Counted from the stretch's first letter, positions 1 to 10,333 are shown. The stretch is DNA of 64,000 bases from Coraliomargarita algicola (GCF_033878955.1 NZ_CP138858.1:3437001-3501000), one strand, 5' to 3'. Notes: a model not told the origin generated them from the letters alone. A program made the numbers and translations.

Positions 1-23
1 ATGTGTGATATCAAGATTTTGTT

Positions 24-471
24 TCCGGCGATTCGTGCACTCAGAGGTGGTTTTTGAATCTGAGTGAATGATAACACTTTTTGATAAATCCCACAGTAAC
101 TGTTTGTCTTGATGTATAAGTATCTGTTTTATAGTGATTAGTGGGTTTGTTGTCGAATTTATGGATAGGTATCGACTCCGGCGATTCGTGCACTCAGGTT
201 TTGAGGATTTGTAGTACCATTTCCGCTGCAAGGTCAGTGTTTTAGCGGAATAGAGCGTTTTTTGTCCATGGTTTACTTCGTTTGATGAAATGCAGTGATT
301 TATCGGTCGTTTGCTCGATTTCGATAGTTATGTCTTTGAGTGAATGATAACACTTTTTATGAAAAAGGACTTGCGCTACTCGATCGATTTGTAAGTTGCT
401 GTATGTAGGTGAATTGCGTAAGTTGGGATGCTGTAAGTCGATGTCCCGTTTCCGGCGATTCGTGCACTCAA
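24..471 (+). repeat. Alternating pair of short repeats (A and B)
   Basis: Repeat A, about 21 bp with core CCGGCGATTCGTGCACTCA, occurs at about 25-45, 178-197 and 450-470. Repeat B, core TGAGTGAATGATAACACTTT, occurs at about 61-82 and 338-359. The order is A-B-A-B-A. The end of A (CACTCA) is complementary to the start of B (TGAGTG), so each A-B pair could form the base of a stem; at the first pair CACTCAG and CTGAGTG are perfect complements. Spacing is irregular (A to A is 152 then 273 bp), which argues against CRISPR. Function is unknown; recombination-site arms are one possibility given the recombinase stub nearby. Confidence 0.6.
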
Positions 472-902
472 TTAGTTTTCGCTTGCTAGTAAGTGAATAT
501 TTGAGCACTAATAAATTTGTTATGAAAACCATACATTTTCCCCGTTGGGCTGAGGTATTGGCCGCGTAAAATGGCTTCGCCTCACCACGTAAAGAGCAGA
601 GCTCGCGTGGCAGGCGGCGGTTATTCTTTTAGGGATGATCGGTTATGTTCTATGTTTACGTGCTGCAGTCTCAACTCGATTAGGGGCTTTATATCGGTTA
701 TGCTGGTAATTTGCGTCGCCGTCTATTTGAGCATAATACTGGTGAAGCCAGAGCGACTTCTTTTCGAAGACCTTGAAGCTCATTTATTGTGAGGTGTATT
801 TGATCGAGGAGGACGCAATGGGACGAGAACGCTTTTTGAGGAGTGGAGCGGGCAGGCGTCATATTGATAAACAACTGCGTCGCTATCTTGAGCGACACCC
901 TC

Positions 903-1013
903 GAGCTTGAACCGCGTGAGGCGCAGCCTTTTACGCGGGAGACGACGATGGTTTATTTGCATGTGATGGAGGATCAGAAAGACCAGACGCTTAGCCCTTT
1001 GGATGTCTTGTAG
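903..1013 (+). pseudogene. Remnant of tyrosine recombinase C-terminus (possibly integron-type integrase)
   Basis: The frame ending at the TAG at 1011-1013 reads RETTMVYLHVMEDQ then about nine residues later SPLDVL and stop. This resembles the C-terminal end of integron-type tyrosine recombinases, where the catalytic tyrosine lies in a TTM-Y-HV motif and the protein ends in an SPLD-like tail. Upstream in the same frame I cannot find the Arg-His-Arg boxes or a start codon, so only a 3' stub survives, if this is a recombinase at all. The call rests on a short motif; a protein alignment would settle it. Confidence 0.4.
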
Positions 1014-1038
1014 ACTTCGTGACAAGTTAGAGGTGGCC

Positions 1039-1205
1039 GATTCCGTGCGTGCAGAGCAGGTGCGGAGACTTGCGATCCCGGGGAATGACTCTGATTCCGT
1101 GCGTGCAGAGCAGGTGCGGAGACCTGCGATCCCGGGGAATGACTTTGATTCCGTGCGTGCAGAGCAGGTGCGGAGACCTGCGATCCCGGGGAATGACTTT
1201 GATTC
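1039..1205. repeat. 54-bp tandem repeat, three copies plus a partial
   Basis: Units begin GATTCCGTGCGTGCAG at 1039, 1093 and 1147, with a truncated fourth at 1201, an exact 54-bp period. Copies differ at only a few bases. Each unit contains GCAGGT-GCGGAG-ACCTGC, a six-base-pair stem, followed by CCCGGG, so each can form a small hairpin. Because 54 is a multiple of three and the unit lacks stops in several frames, overlapping reading frames arise on both strands; I read these as by-products, not genes. Confidence 0.9.
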
Positions 1206-1360
1206 GAACAAGTTTGAGCGCAAGCGATCCTGTGGGTGTCGGGATGCAATCCATAGGATCCTAAAACGGCCGTAACGCTTACGGTGGCGTGTTCGAGGTA
1301 AGAGTGAGCGCTTTTGCTAGGCTGCGTAAGCGACGGTGGCACCGAGCTCTCCCAGTTATT

Positions 1361-1395
1361 CAATATTGGACGTTGGATGTTGAACGTTCGACGTC
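1361..1395. repeat. Period-7 (heptad) repeat, five units
   Basis: The bases divide into CAATATT, GGACGTT, GGATGTT, GAACGTT, CGACGTC: five diverged seven-base units with a strong shared -NGANGTT- pattern. The minus-strand reading (AACGTTC, AACATCC, AACGTCC) resembles the exact heptamer array after recQ at 52452-52503. Confidence 0.6.
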
Positions 1396-1648
1396 CTCCC
1401 TGTCTCGACGTTCTCCCTGTCTTGTGGACTAGGCTTTTGATTGGGGGCTGCGAAGTGGGGCTAGCTTTTGATTTGTTTTGTAATACTATCTGCGAGTTGT
1501 TCGAGGCGCTTTGGCTTAGAATGGCTTCGGCCATAGCAGATACAAATAGAGTCCGTATATGCTTAGGAAAATGCAGCCTTCCACGCGTGAGATCGATCGT
1601 TGGCTGAAGGCGAATGGTAGCAACAGTATACTCAGCCCCAGCATAAAC

Positions 1649-1690
1649 GCTGCGTCTCTGATGTCGACGTTTCCAACTTCGAACTCTGCC
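1649..1690 (-). repeat. Diverged heptad stretch directly after the patB stop codon
   Basis: Read on the minus strand from the patB stop: GGCAGAG, TTCGAAG, TTGGAAA, CGTCGAC, ATCAGAG, ACGCAGC. The seven-base periodicity is degenerate (purine-rich ends), weaker than at the other loci, but it starts exactly at the stop codon as at xylB and recQ. Confidence 0.35.
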
Positions 1691-2854
1691 TTAGGCCTCT
1701 TTTGCTTTCGCGGCTTTGGCGATTAGGGCGAGCCCTTCTTCCAGGCGGGCACGGGGGCAGCCGAAGTTTAGGCGCAAATGTTGTGGGCCGTCGAAGGGAG
1801 TGCCGTCGCTGAGGCCGACGCCGTGCTTTTCAAAGTGTCCGACGGGATTCTTGAGGCCTAGTTTGCTGACGTCAAACCATGCTAAATAAGTGGACTCCAT
1901 GGGGCGGAAGGTGATCTCTGGCAGTTCGTTTTGAATGAATTGGTAGATCAGATTGTAGTTGCCGCGCAAATACGTGAGCAGCTCTTGGCGCCATGGCTCG
2001 CCGTGATTGTAGGCGGCGGTGATGCCGGCGTAGCCGAAGCAGTTGACCTCGGTGATGATGCCGCGAATGGTTTTTTGGAATTGAGCGCGTAGCTTGGGAT
2101 CTTCGATTACGGAATAGGCGCAGGCGAGCCCGGGCAGATTATAAGTCTTGCTGGGGGCCATCAGGGTGACGGTGCGCTGCGCGACGCGTTCGCTGAGGGT
2201 GGCGGTTACAGTGTGCTTGGCGTCTTCGTCGAAGACGAGGTCGCAGTGGATCTCGTCGGAAATTAGAATTAGATCGTGGCGTTCACAGAAATCGGCGACC
2301 GCGGTGAGCTCTTCTTTGGTCAATGCGCGGCCGACGGGATTGTGCGGACTGCAGAGCACGAAGATCTTGGTGTTTGGCTGAACCGCCGCTTCCATCGCCT
2401 CGATGTCGAGCGTCCATTGGTCGTCGGCATTGAGGCAGAGAGGGACTTTGATCAGTTCGCGGTTTGCGTAGTCGGGCGCAGATAGAAAGGGGGGATAGAC
2501 CGGTGTGGCGGTCATCACGGAGTCGCCGGGCTCGGTGAAGGCGTGGCAGCACAAGTTAATGGCGGGCACCAGACCGGGCAGGAAATTGAGCCAGCCAGCT
2601 TTGGCGCTGTAGCCGTGTTGGTTTTGCAGGTAATTGAGCACCGCTTCGACGGGCGCGTCGTAAGGGATGGTGTAGCCGAAGATACCGTGATCCAGGCGTG
2701 CTTGCAGGGCAGTCATGATCTCGGGCGCGGTGGTGAAGTCCATGTCGGCGACCCAGAGCGGTAAGATGTCGCGGCCCTTGTATTTGTCCCATTTGAGGCT
2801 GCCGTAGCCAGTGCGATCGGGGCAAGTGTCGAAATTGTAGTTTGCTGTGTTCAA
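1691..2854 (-). CDS. patB: PatB/MalY-type cystathionine beta-lyase (PLP fold type I)
   Basis: This 387-residue protein belongs to the PatB/MalY branch of class I/II aminotransferases, which cleaves the C-S bond of cystathionine or cysteine conjugates to give homocysteine or thiol, pyruvate and ammonia. The N-terminal WDKYKGRDILPLWVADMDF is the hallmark opening of the family. CSPHNPVGRALT is the substrate/PLP-binding NPxGR motif, and the PLP lysine lies in MAPSKTYNLPGLA. The length is normal for the family. It is the last of three minus-strand genes, 23 bp after the isochorismatase-like gene, so co-transcription is likely. A role in methionine synthesis or in C-S lyase detoxification cannot be separated from sequence. 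Confidence 0.88.
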   Translation of the reverse strand: MNTANYNFDTCPDRTGYGSLKWDKYKGRDILPLWVADMDFTTAPEIMTALQARLDHGIFGYTIPYDAPVEAVLNYLQNQHGYSAKAGWLNFLPGLVPAINLCCHAFTEPGDSVMTATPVYPPFLSAPDYANRELIKVPLCLNADDQWTLDIEAMEAAVQPNTKIFVLCSPHNPVGRALTKEELTAVADFCERHDLILISDEIHCDLVFDEDAKHTVTATLSERVAQRTVTLMAPSKTYNLPGLACAYSVIEDPKLRAQFQKTIRGIITEVNCFGYAGITAAYNHGEPWRQELLTYLRGNYNLIYQFIQNELPEITFRPMESTYLAWFDVSKLGLKNPVGHFEKHGVGLSDGTPFDGPQHLRLNFGCPRARLEEGLALIAKAAKAKEA

Positions 2855-2877
2855 GGTAAGTGGATGCGCCGATGCGC

Positions 2878-3429
2878 TTATGCGTTTTTGACGAGTTGTG
2901 TGAAAGCTTTGAATTGTGGGTGATCGGCACTGCCGAGCAGGCTGTAAAAGATGGTTTCGCTGGGCAGCACGTGGGCCTCCATGGCGAGTAGTTGCTCCAA
3001 GACCGGGCCGCGGTCTTCGGGGCGGCGTTCACTGATACAGTCGCTGAGCAGGGTGACGCCGATTTCCTCACCGAGGGCTTGGATCGCACTCTGGTAGACG
3101 CAGATGGAAGTCTCGATGCCGGCGATGAGTAAGTGGTCGATTTGATTGGCTTCGATCCAGCGGTGGAGTCCTTCAGCTTCGAGGGCGGAGAAGGCGCTTT
3201 TGTTGAAGACGGGTGTGTTGACGTCCCAGATACTGCTGAGGGCTTCGGTGGTGGAGCCTAATTTTTCAGGTAATTGCTCGGTGGCGGCGATGGACACGCC
3301 CAGGAGCTCCGCTGCCTTGACGGCGAAGGTGGTGCGCTTCAGGAGGCGTTCGCGGTCGGGCATGGCTTTGAGGAATACATCCTGAAAGTCGATGAGTAGT
3401 AGGCCTAGGTGATTACTTGGATCGGACAT
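2878..3429 (-). CDS. Isochorismatase-family cysteine hydrolase
   Basis: This 183-residue protein has the isochorismatase-like Rossmann fold. The catalytic Asp lies in LLLIDFQDVF near residue 15 and the nucleophilic Cys in GIETSICVYQSA near residue 107; SDCISERRPEDR is the usual motif after it. The family includes nicotinamidases, N-carbamoylsarcosine amidases and YcaC-like proteins, and this one resembles the short YcaC-like group whose natural substrates are mostly unknown. It starts a few bases after a heptad repeat that fills the gap from the phosphoesterase stop codon, and precedes patB. The specific substrate is not predictable. Confidence 0.8.
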   Translation of the reverse strand: MSDPSNHLGLLLIDFQDVFLKAMPDRERLLKRTTFAVKAAELLGVSIAATEQLPEKLGSTTEALSSIWDVNTPVFNKSAFSALEAEGLHRWIEANQIDHLLIAGIETSICVYQSAIQALGEEIGVTLLSDCISERRPEDRGPVLEQLLAMEAHVLPSETIFYSLLGSADHPQFKAFTQLVKNA

Positions 3430-3466
3430 GAGAATTGGGAATTGGAAATTAGGAAATTGGAATTAG
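3430..3466 (-). repeat. Heptad repeat spanning stop-to-start gap
   Basis: On the plus strand the units are GAATTGG, GAATTGG, AAATTAG, GAAATTG, GAATTAG (3432-3466), a five-unit period-7 repeat. It supplies the TAA stop of the upstream phosphoesterase gene and runs to within two bases of the isochorismatase-like gene's ATG, so it forms the entire intergenic spacer. Confidence 0.7.
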
Positions 3467-4143
3467 ATGGGGTCGGGGAGGCGTTTGCTATGGGCGTAGG
3501 CTTTGCGGGCGCGGACTTGGGTGAGTGTTTGGTCGCCGATGGTGTAGGCGGTCAGGTGGCCGCCGTAAACGCAGCCGGTATCGATGCCGATGGAGCCGGG
3601 GCGCTCTAACACATTGGGGCGGGGCGTGTGGCCATAAACGACAAAGGGAGAGCCTCGCCAGGTGTCGGCCCAGGGGGGCGCATCGGGGGCGTCGGAGCGT
3701 TTGGCGGCGTTGCCTTTTTTATCGATCACTTGGATGGTGGTGATGATTTCGAGTGCTTGTTTTTGCCAAGGTATGTCGGGCAGGAAGCCTCCGTGCACGA
3801 AGACTGTCTCGATTTTGGCATCGTAGAGCACATTGGGCATTTCTTCGAGGTAGAGCCAATCGTCTTCGGTGAGTTGCTCGAAGGTGGGGCGGTCGTAGTC
3901 TTTAAGCAGGCTGGGCTTGTTGTTGCGCCATGCTTCCAGCAGGCGCAGTTCGTGATTGCCGACGATCGCTTCGACATTGTATTGGCGTGCCAGTTCGATG
4001 ACACGACGGCTGTCGGGGCCACGGTTCACTAAGTCGCCGACCTGAATCACCCGATCTTTGGGGGTAAGCTCGAGGGCTTCGAGGAGTTCTTCGAATTCAT
4101 CGGCACAGCCGTGCACATCTCCGATCGCGATTGTTCTTTGCAT
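3463..4143 (-). CDS. Calcineurin-like metallophosphoesterase (PrpE/ApaH-like)
   Basis: This 226-residue protein carries the full set of phosphoprotein-phosphatase-type metal motifs: GDVHG (residue 8), GDLVNRGPDS (about 36), GNHE (about 61), HGGF (about 116) and YGHTPRPN (about 170). Such small bacterial enzymes hydrolyse diadenosine tetraphosphate or phosphorylated Ser/Thr residues; the two roles are not separable here. It is cytoplasmic, with no signal peptide. It is the first of three minus-strand genes and its stop codon lies within a heptad repeat. The length is typical. Confidence 0.85.
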   Translation of the reverse strand: MQRTIAIGDVHGCADEFEELLEALELTPKDRVIQVGDLVNRGPDSRRVIELARQYNVEAIVGNHELRLLEAWRNNKPSLLKDYDRPTFEQLTEDDWLYLEEMPNVLYDAKIETVFVHGGFLPDIPWQKQALEIITTIQVIDKKGNAAKRSDAPDAPPWADTWRGSPFVVYGHTPRPNVLERPGSIGIDTGCVYGGHLTAYTIGDQTLTQVRARKAYAHSKRLPDPI

Positions 4144-4221
4144 AGTCAGCTACTGAGCGTTTGAGCCCAATGACTGGGCTGCAAGTATATTCGAACGTTT
4201 TCGCAGCTGAGTGGCCTTTAA

Positions 4222-4270
4222 ATTCGGAGGTCGGAGGTCGGAGGACAGAGGTCGGAGAGATCAGAGAAAA
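4222..4270. repeat. Heptad repeat, left flank of the 94-bp array
   Basis: Seven consecutive seven-base units are visible: ATTCGGA, GGTCGGA, GGTCGGA, GGACAGA, GGTCGGA, GAGATCA, GAGAAAA. The segment GAGGACAGAG (4241-4250) recurs inverted at 4781-4790, so the 94-bp minisatellite lies between oppositely oriented heptad stretches. Confidence 0.7.
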
Positions 4271-4290
4271 GCTGCGGTAAACCTTGTGCT

Positions 4291-4741
4291 GCTACAGATT
4301 CTTATTGTTCGGTAGAGATGTGACGGCAGTCAGGTCCGTAGTCGGTTGGTCTCGATTACGGCTCGACCTTGCTTGCGCAAGTTCGCTACTGATTCATATT
4401 CTTCGGTAGAGATGTGACGGCAAGGTCGGTAGTCGGTTAGTCTCGATTACGGCTCGACCTTGCATGCGCAAGTTCGCTACTGATTTTATATTCTTCGGTA
4501 GAGATGTGACGGCAGTCAGGTCGGTAGTCGGTTGGTCTCGATTACGTCCTGACCTTGCTTGCGCAAGTTCGCTACTGATTCATATTCTTCGGTAGAGATG
4601 TGACGGCAGTCAGGTCGGTAGTCGGTTAGTCTCGATTACGGCTCGACCTTGCTTGCGCAAGTTCGCTACTGATTTATATTCTTTGGTAGGGATGTGACGC
4701 CAGTCGGAGCAGTTGTGGATAAGCTCGCTTACGGCTCGATA
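4291..4741. repeat. 94-bp tandem minisatellite, about 4.5 copies
   Basis: The landmark GGTAGAGATGTGACG recurs at 4311, 4405, 4497, 4591 and, diverged, at 4685, giving periods of 94, 92, 94 and 94. Each unit contains the palindrome CTTGCGCAAG (one copy reads CATGCGCAAG) and a GTCGGTAGTCGGTT stretch. The last unit is degenerate and truncated. No conserved reading frame is kept (94 is not a multiple of three), so it is non-coding. It occupies the intergenic region between xylB and the phosphoesterase gene. Confidence 0.9.
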
Positions 4742-4760
4742 ATGGCCTTGGGTGCTGGCA

Positions 4761-4788
4761 TCTGTTCTCTGCCCTCTGATCTCTGTCC
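4761..4788 (-). repeat. Heptad repeat directly after the xylB stop codon
   Basis: Read on the minus strand after the xylB TGA: GGACAGA, GATCAGA, GGGCAGA, GAACAGA. These are four units sharing the -NNNCAGA- frame. The repeat starts at the first base after the stop codon, as at recQ. Confidence 0.7.
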
Positions 4789-6339
<1,551 letters not shown>

Positions 6340-6378
6340 GGCGGGGGCCGCTTCGCGGCAGTGGGGGAGTTGGGAGGG

Positions 6379-6455
6379 CGTAGGGGCGCGACTTGTCACG
6401 CCCGCCGGTCCAAAGTAGCCGACACGACGCGGGCGTCACAAGTGAAGCCCCTACG
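6379..6455. repeat. Long inverted repeat between xylA and xylB
   Basis: The arms at 6379-6404 (CGTAGGGGCGCGACTTGTCA...) and 6430-6455 are complementary over 26 bp with about three mismatches and a 25-bp loop. It resembles a REP/MITE-like intergenic palindrome. On the xylA-xylB transcript it would form a strong hairpin that could trim the mRNA or set unequal expression of the two genes. There is no T-tract, so I do not call it a terminator. Confidence 0.8.
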
Positions 6456-6460
6456 ATAGA

Positions 6461-7765
<1,305 letters not shown>

Positions 7766-7893
7766 GGTGTATGGAGGTGTAGATTAACGTGTTGAGCTAC
7801 ATACAATAACATGCATGACTCAGCTGGCGAAACCGCAAATTGCGATTATATTCTGTTGATTTGCGCCATGGCTTGTTGTTGGATCATTTGATA
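7766..7893. promoter_or_regulatory. xylA/xylR divergent control region
   Basis: These 128 bp separate the divergent xylA and xylR starts. An 11-bp direct repeat, CAAATTGCGAT, occurs at 7836-7846 and again at 7903-7913, just inside xylR. The first copy extends to the near-palindrome CGCAAATTGCG, and TTTGCG occurs at 7860-7865. These are candidate half-sites for the AraC-type XylR, placed to control both promoters. No clean -35/-10 pair is assigned. Confidence 0.4.
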
Positions 7894-9030
7894 ATGAATC
7901 AACAAATTGCGATCGTGATGTCGGAGGTGTTTTTGCGTCGCTTGACGCCGTCGTTGATGCCGTTTGTGCGTCGGCAACAGGACTTTCGCATCGTCAGTAT
8001 TCATCGGCCGATTGACGAATTGTTGGATTTGTTACGCAGCTTGCAGCCGGATGGCTTGATCACTGAATGGTTGCCGAAGGTGACGGAGGCGCTTTTGAGC
8101 TTGGATGTGCCGACGGTCATCGCAGATACCGATTTCATTTATCCCGGTGTGGTCAGTATTGATGTGGATGACCATGCGGTGGGCGCAGCGGCGGCCGAGG
8201 CCTTTCAGCAGGCGGGCTATCGTAGTTTCGCTTGTTTGGGGAATGGCACGCCGTATTCGGGGCAGCGAATCGATGGTTTTGTGCAGTCGGTGAACTCGCC
8301 TGTTTCGGTGCACACGGAGACCGCGTTTGAGGATGCGCGTTACAGTGAGCACTTTGTCGCTCCGAATGTCGGGCTCCGGCGCTGGTTGGAGTCCTTACCG
8401 AAGCCAGTTGGTATTTTTGCGGTGCATGATCCGCTGGGACGCTTTCTGTGTAGCACTTGTCAGCAATTGGATATTTCAGTGCCAGAGCAGGTGGCTGTGA
8501 TCGGAGCGAATAATGACGATTTAGTTTGTGGTTTGAGTTACCCGATGTTGTCGAGCGTATCGATCCCCTGGGATGCGATCGGTGCCTTGGTCGGGCAGTC
8601 GATGCAGGACCTGTTGGCTCCAGGAGCCTCTTGGCGGGCAAGTACAGAGCCGGTTCTGGTGCCGCCAGGCGGCGTGGTATTGCGGCATTCGGCCAACCAC
8701 CTGCTGGTGGATGATCCACAATTGCGTCGCGCGATGTCCTACCTGTCGGAGCGCATGCAGGACTCGATCAGCGTGGGCCTAATGTGCGATGAGTTGCGAC
8801 TCGCGCGCCGTAGTTTGGAACGCAAGTTTAAGGAGTTTTACCGCTGCACGCCCTGGGAGATGCTCTGCCGCTTGCGTGTGGCAAAGGCCAAGCAACTCTT
8901 GGCTGAAACGAATCACCCAATTGGTCGAATCTCGGAGCTGTGCGGCTTCAACGATGCCGAACGCATGGCGGTGGTGTTCAGGCGCGTGACCGGTGAGGCG
9001 CCTTCGAGTTTTCGCAGGAGTCGCCAGTAG
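7894..9030 (+). CDS. xylR: XylR-type transcriptional regulator (LacI-like sensor, AraC HTH)
   Basis: This 378-residue regulator has an N-terminal periplasmic-binding-protein-like domain (about residues 5-265; AVHDPLGRFLCSTC and VAVIGANNDD are typical LacI-type sensor motifs) and a C-terminal AraC-family double helix-turn-helix (about 280-375; LARRSLERKFKE and ISELCGFNDAERMAVVFRR). This architecture is that of XylR, which binds D-xylose and activates xyl genes. I use the ATG at 7894, as the 18 codons upstream have no homology and lie in the likely operator. It is divergent from xylA. Confidence 0.88.
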   Translation: MNQQIAIVMSEVFLRRLTPSLMPFVRRQQDFRIVSIHRPIDELLDLLRSLQPDGLITEWLPKVTEALLSLDVPTVIADTDFIYPGVVSIDVDDHAVGAAAAEAFQQAGYRSFACLGNGTPYSGQRIDGFVQSVNSPVSVHTETAFEDARYSEHFVAPNVGLRRWLESLPKPVGIFAVHDPLGRFLCSTCQQLDISVPEQVAVIGANNDDLVCGLSYPMLSSVSIPWDAIGALVGQSMQDLLAPGASWRASTEPVLVPPGGVVLRHSANHLLVDDPQLRRAMSYLSERMQDSISVGLMCDELRLARRSLERKFKEFYRCTPWEMLCRLRVAKAKQLLAETNHPIGRISELCGFNDAERMAVVFRRVTGEAPSSFRRSRQ

Positions 9031-9046
9031 CGGTTTGCTTGGGTTG

Positions 9047-9113
9047 GAGTCCCGCCTTTAGGCGCTCTCGTATCCAGAGGCTTGCTGATTCAGGCCGCCT
9101 GAAGGCGGAACTC
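9047..9113. terminator. Inverted repeat between convergent genes
   Basis: GAGTCCCGCCTTTAGGCG (9047-9064) and CGCCTGAAGGCGGAACTC (9096-9113) are inverted copies with two mismatches. They fall in the 87-bp gap between convergent xylR and the response regulator, so they probably act as a bidirectional terminator or REP-like element. No U-tract follows. Confidence 0.55.
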
Positions 9114-9117
9114 CCGC

Positions 9118-9855
9118 CTATTCTGGCACTTTTACATCGTAGATATAACCGACGCCATGCACGGTGCGGAAGGAGTCGAGGGTCAAGTCGTGGCGCTTGT
9201 AGAGCTCGCGGATCTTAACAATGTATTGGTCCAGCGAGCGGCTGCGCACGTCGGCGTGGATGCCCCAGACGGAGTGGATTAAATTTTTACGTGTGAGCAC
9301 CGCATTTGGATGGTCCGCCAGATAGGCGAAGATGCCTAATTCTTTACGGCCGATACTTTCGGTGGCGCCGTCGGGGAAGGTGACTTCCAACCGCTGCGGG
9401 TTGACTTCAGCGCCGCAGAATTCGAATGGTTTGTCGGTGATGGAGGCGTTTTGTGTGATGTTGCCGTCGTTGGTGGTTTCGGCGCGGCGCAGCACTGCGT
9501 TGATGCGGGCGATTAGCTCCGGAAAGCCGAAGGGCTTAGTGATGTAATCGTCGCCTCCCATTTCGAGCGCTTTCACCTTTTTGACCTCATCGTTCTCGCC
9601 GGTCAGGAAGATCACGGGTGTGGTGTTTCCTGAGTTGCGAAGGTCGCTCATTAGATTGAAGCCAGTGTCGTCGGGCAGATGCACGTCGAGCAAAATTAAG
9701 TTCGCGAAGTTGTTTTTCAAGAAGCGCTCTACGTGGGAGGCTTCGTGACATATCTGGCTTAACATGCCGGCGACTTCAAGCTGGGTCGCGATCAGCATAG
9801 CGAGATCTTTATCGTCTTCAGCGATAATGATGAGGGGCTTAGGTGTCTGGTTCAT
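9118..9855 (-). CDS. OmpR/PhoB-family response regulator
   Basis: This 245-residue two-domain regulator has a receiver domain (residues 8-120) with the acidic pair D14-D15, phospho-acceptor D57 (LILLDVHLPDD), the Thr of FLTGEND and Lys of DYITKPFG, then a winged-helix DNA-binding domain (about 145-240; SRSLDQYIVKIRELY and HGVGYIYDV). No histidine kinase gene adjoins it, so it is an orphan in this window. It lies 4 bp downstream of bcp in the same direction, suggesting co-expression and perhaps a role in oxidative stress; that link is inference. Confidence 0.88.
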   Translation of the reverse strand: MNQTPKPLIIIAEDDKDLAMLIATQLEVAGMLSQICHEASHVERFLKNNFANLILLDVHLPDDTGFNLMSDLRNSGNTTPVIFLTGENDEVKKVKALEMGGDDYITKPFGFPELIARINAVLRRAETTNDGNITQNASITDKPFEFCGAEVNPQRLEVTFPDGATESIGRKELGIFAYLADHPNAVLTRKNLIHSVWGIHADVRSRSLDQYIVKIRELYKRHDLTLDSFRTVHGVGYIYDVKVPE

Positions 9856-9859
9856 CGTA

Positions 9860-10333
9860 TTATGATTGTGCCGCTAGATCGGCGAGCACTTCGCTCGCGT
9901 GGGCTTCCGGTTTTACTTTGTGATAGGCTTTCGTGATCATTCCGTTGGTGTTGATCAGAAAGGACATGCGATGGATGCCGTCGTAGATACGGCCCATGAA
10001 TTTTTTTTCTCCATAGACGCCATAGGCGTGCGCCAGTTCAAGCTCTGTGTCGGCGATCAGGGGGAAGGGGAGGCTATACTTTTCTTGAAATTTATTGTGA
10101 GAGCGCTCGTCGTCCTGACTGACTCCGACGACTTTGAGCCCGGCCGCGGCAAATTCACTCCATGCGTCGCGAATCGCGCAGGCCTCTTTGGTGCAGCCCG
10201 GAGTGTCGTCTTTCGGGTAGAAATAGAGGAGGCAAGGCTGTTTTAAGTCCTCGAGTGTATATGTTTGTTCGTCTTCCATAAAATGGAAGTTAGGTGCCTT
10301 ATCTCCGGCTTCGAGTGGTGTTGGTTTGCCCAT
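9860..10333 (-). CDS. bcp: Bcp-type peroxiredoxin
   Basis: This 157-residue thiol peroxidase reduces hydrogen peroxide and organic hydroperoxides in the cytoplasm. YPKDDTPGCTKEACAIRD carries the peroxidatic Cys47 and the Cys52 that acts as resolving cysteine in many Bcp proteins (atypical 2-Cys). The fold residues GVSQDDERSHNKFQEKY are typical. The gene is divergent from hisG and 4 bp upstream of the response regulator gene. Confidence 0.93.
   Translation of the reverse strand: MGKPTPLEAGDKAPNFHFMEDEQTYTLEDLKQPCLLYFYPKDDTPGCTKEACAIRDAWSEFAAAGLKVVGVSQDDERSHNKFQEKYSLPFPLIADTELELAHAYGVYGEKKFMGRIYDGIHRMSFLINTNGMITKAYHKVKPEAHASEVLADLAAQS

Larger units (their letters stand above)
1..1690. other. 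Gene-poor, repeat-rich region
   Basis: No convincing intact gene is visible in this 1.7 kb. It holds paired short repeats (24-471), a putative recombinase 3' stub (903-1013), a 54-bp tandem array (1039-1205) and two period-7 stretches (1361-1395 and 1649-1690). A possible 73-residue reading frame at 571-792 has one hydrophobic stretch but no recognisable family and overlaps other open frames, so I do not call it. The density of repeats and remnants suggests a decaying mobile or recombination-prone region. Confidence 0.6.

Noticed and set aside
24..471. CRISPR array
   Set aside because: Only three A and two B copies at irregular spacing, with no cas genes in the window.
242..532. Minus-strand 96-codon frame in the A/B repeat region
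   Set aside because: No recognisable family, spans two copies of the short repeats, and no operon context.
1191..1220. Possible tRNA T-loop (GATTCGAAC)
   Set aside because: The flanking bases do not form a T-stem or a cloverleaf on either strand.
974..1534. Long minus-strand reading frame (186 codons) across the 54-bp array
   Set aside because: It is open because the repeat lacks stops in several frames; the flanking residues match no family and the composition is atypical.
1571..1717. Plus-strand frame starting MQPSTREIDRWLKANG
   Set aside because: It runs into the 3' end of patB on the opposite strand and has no family match.
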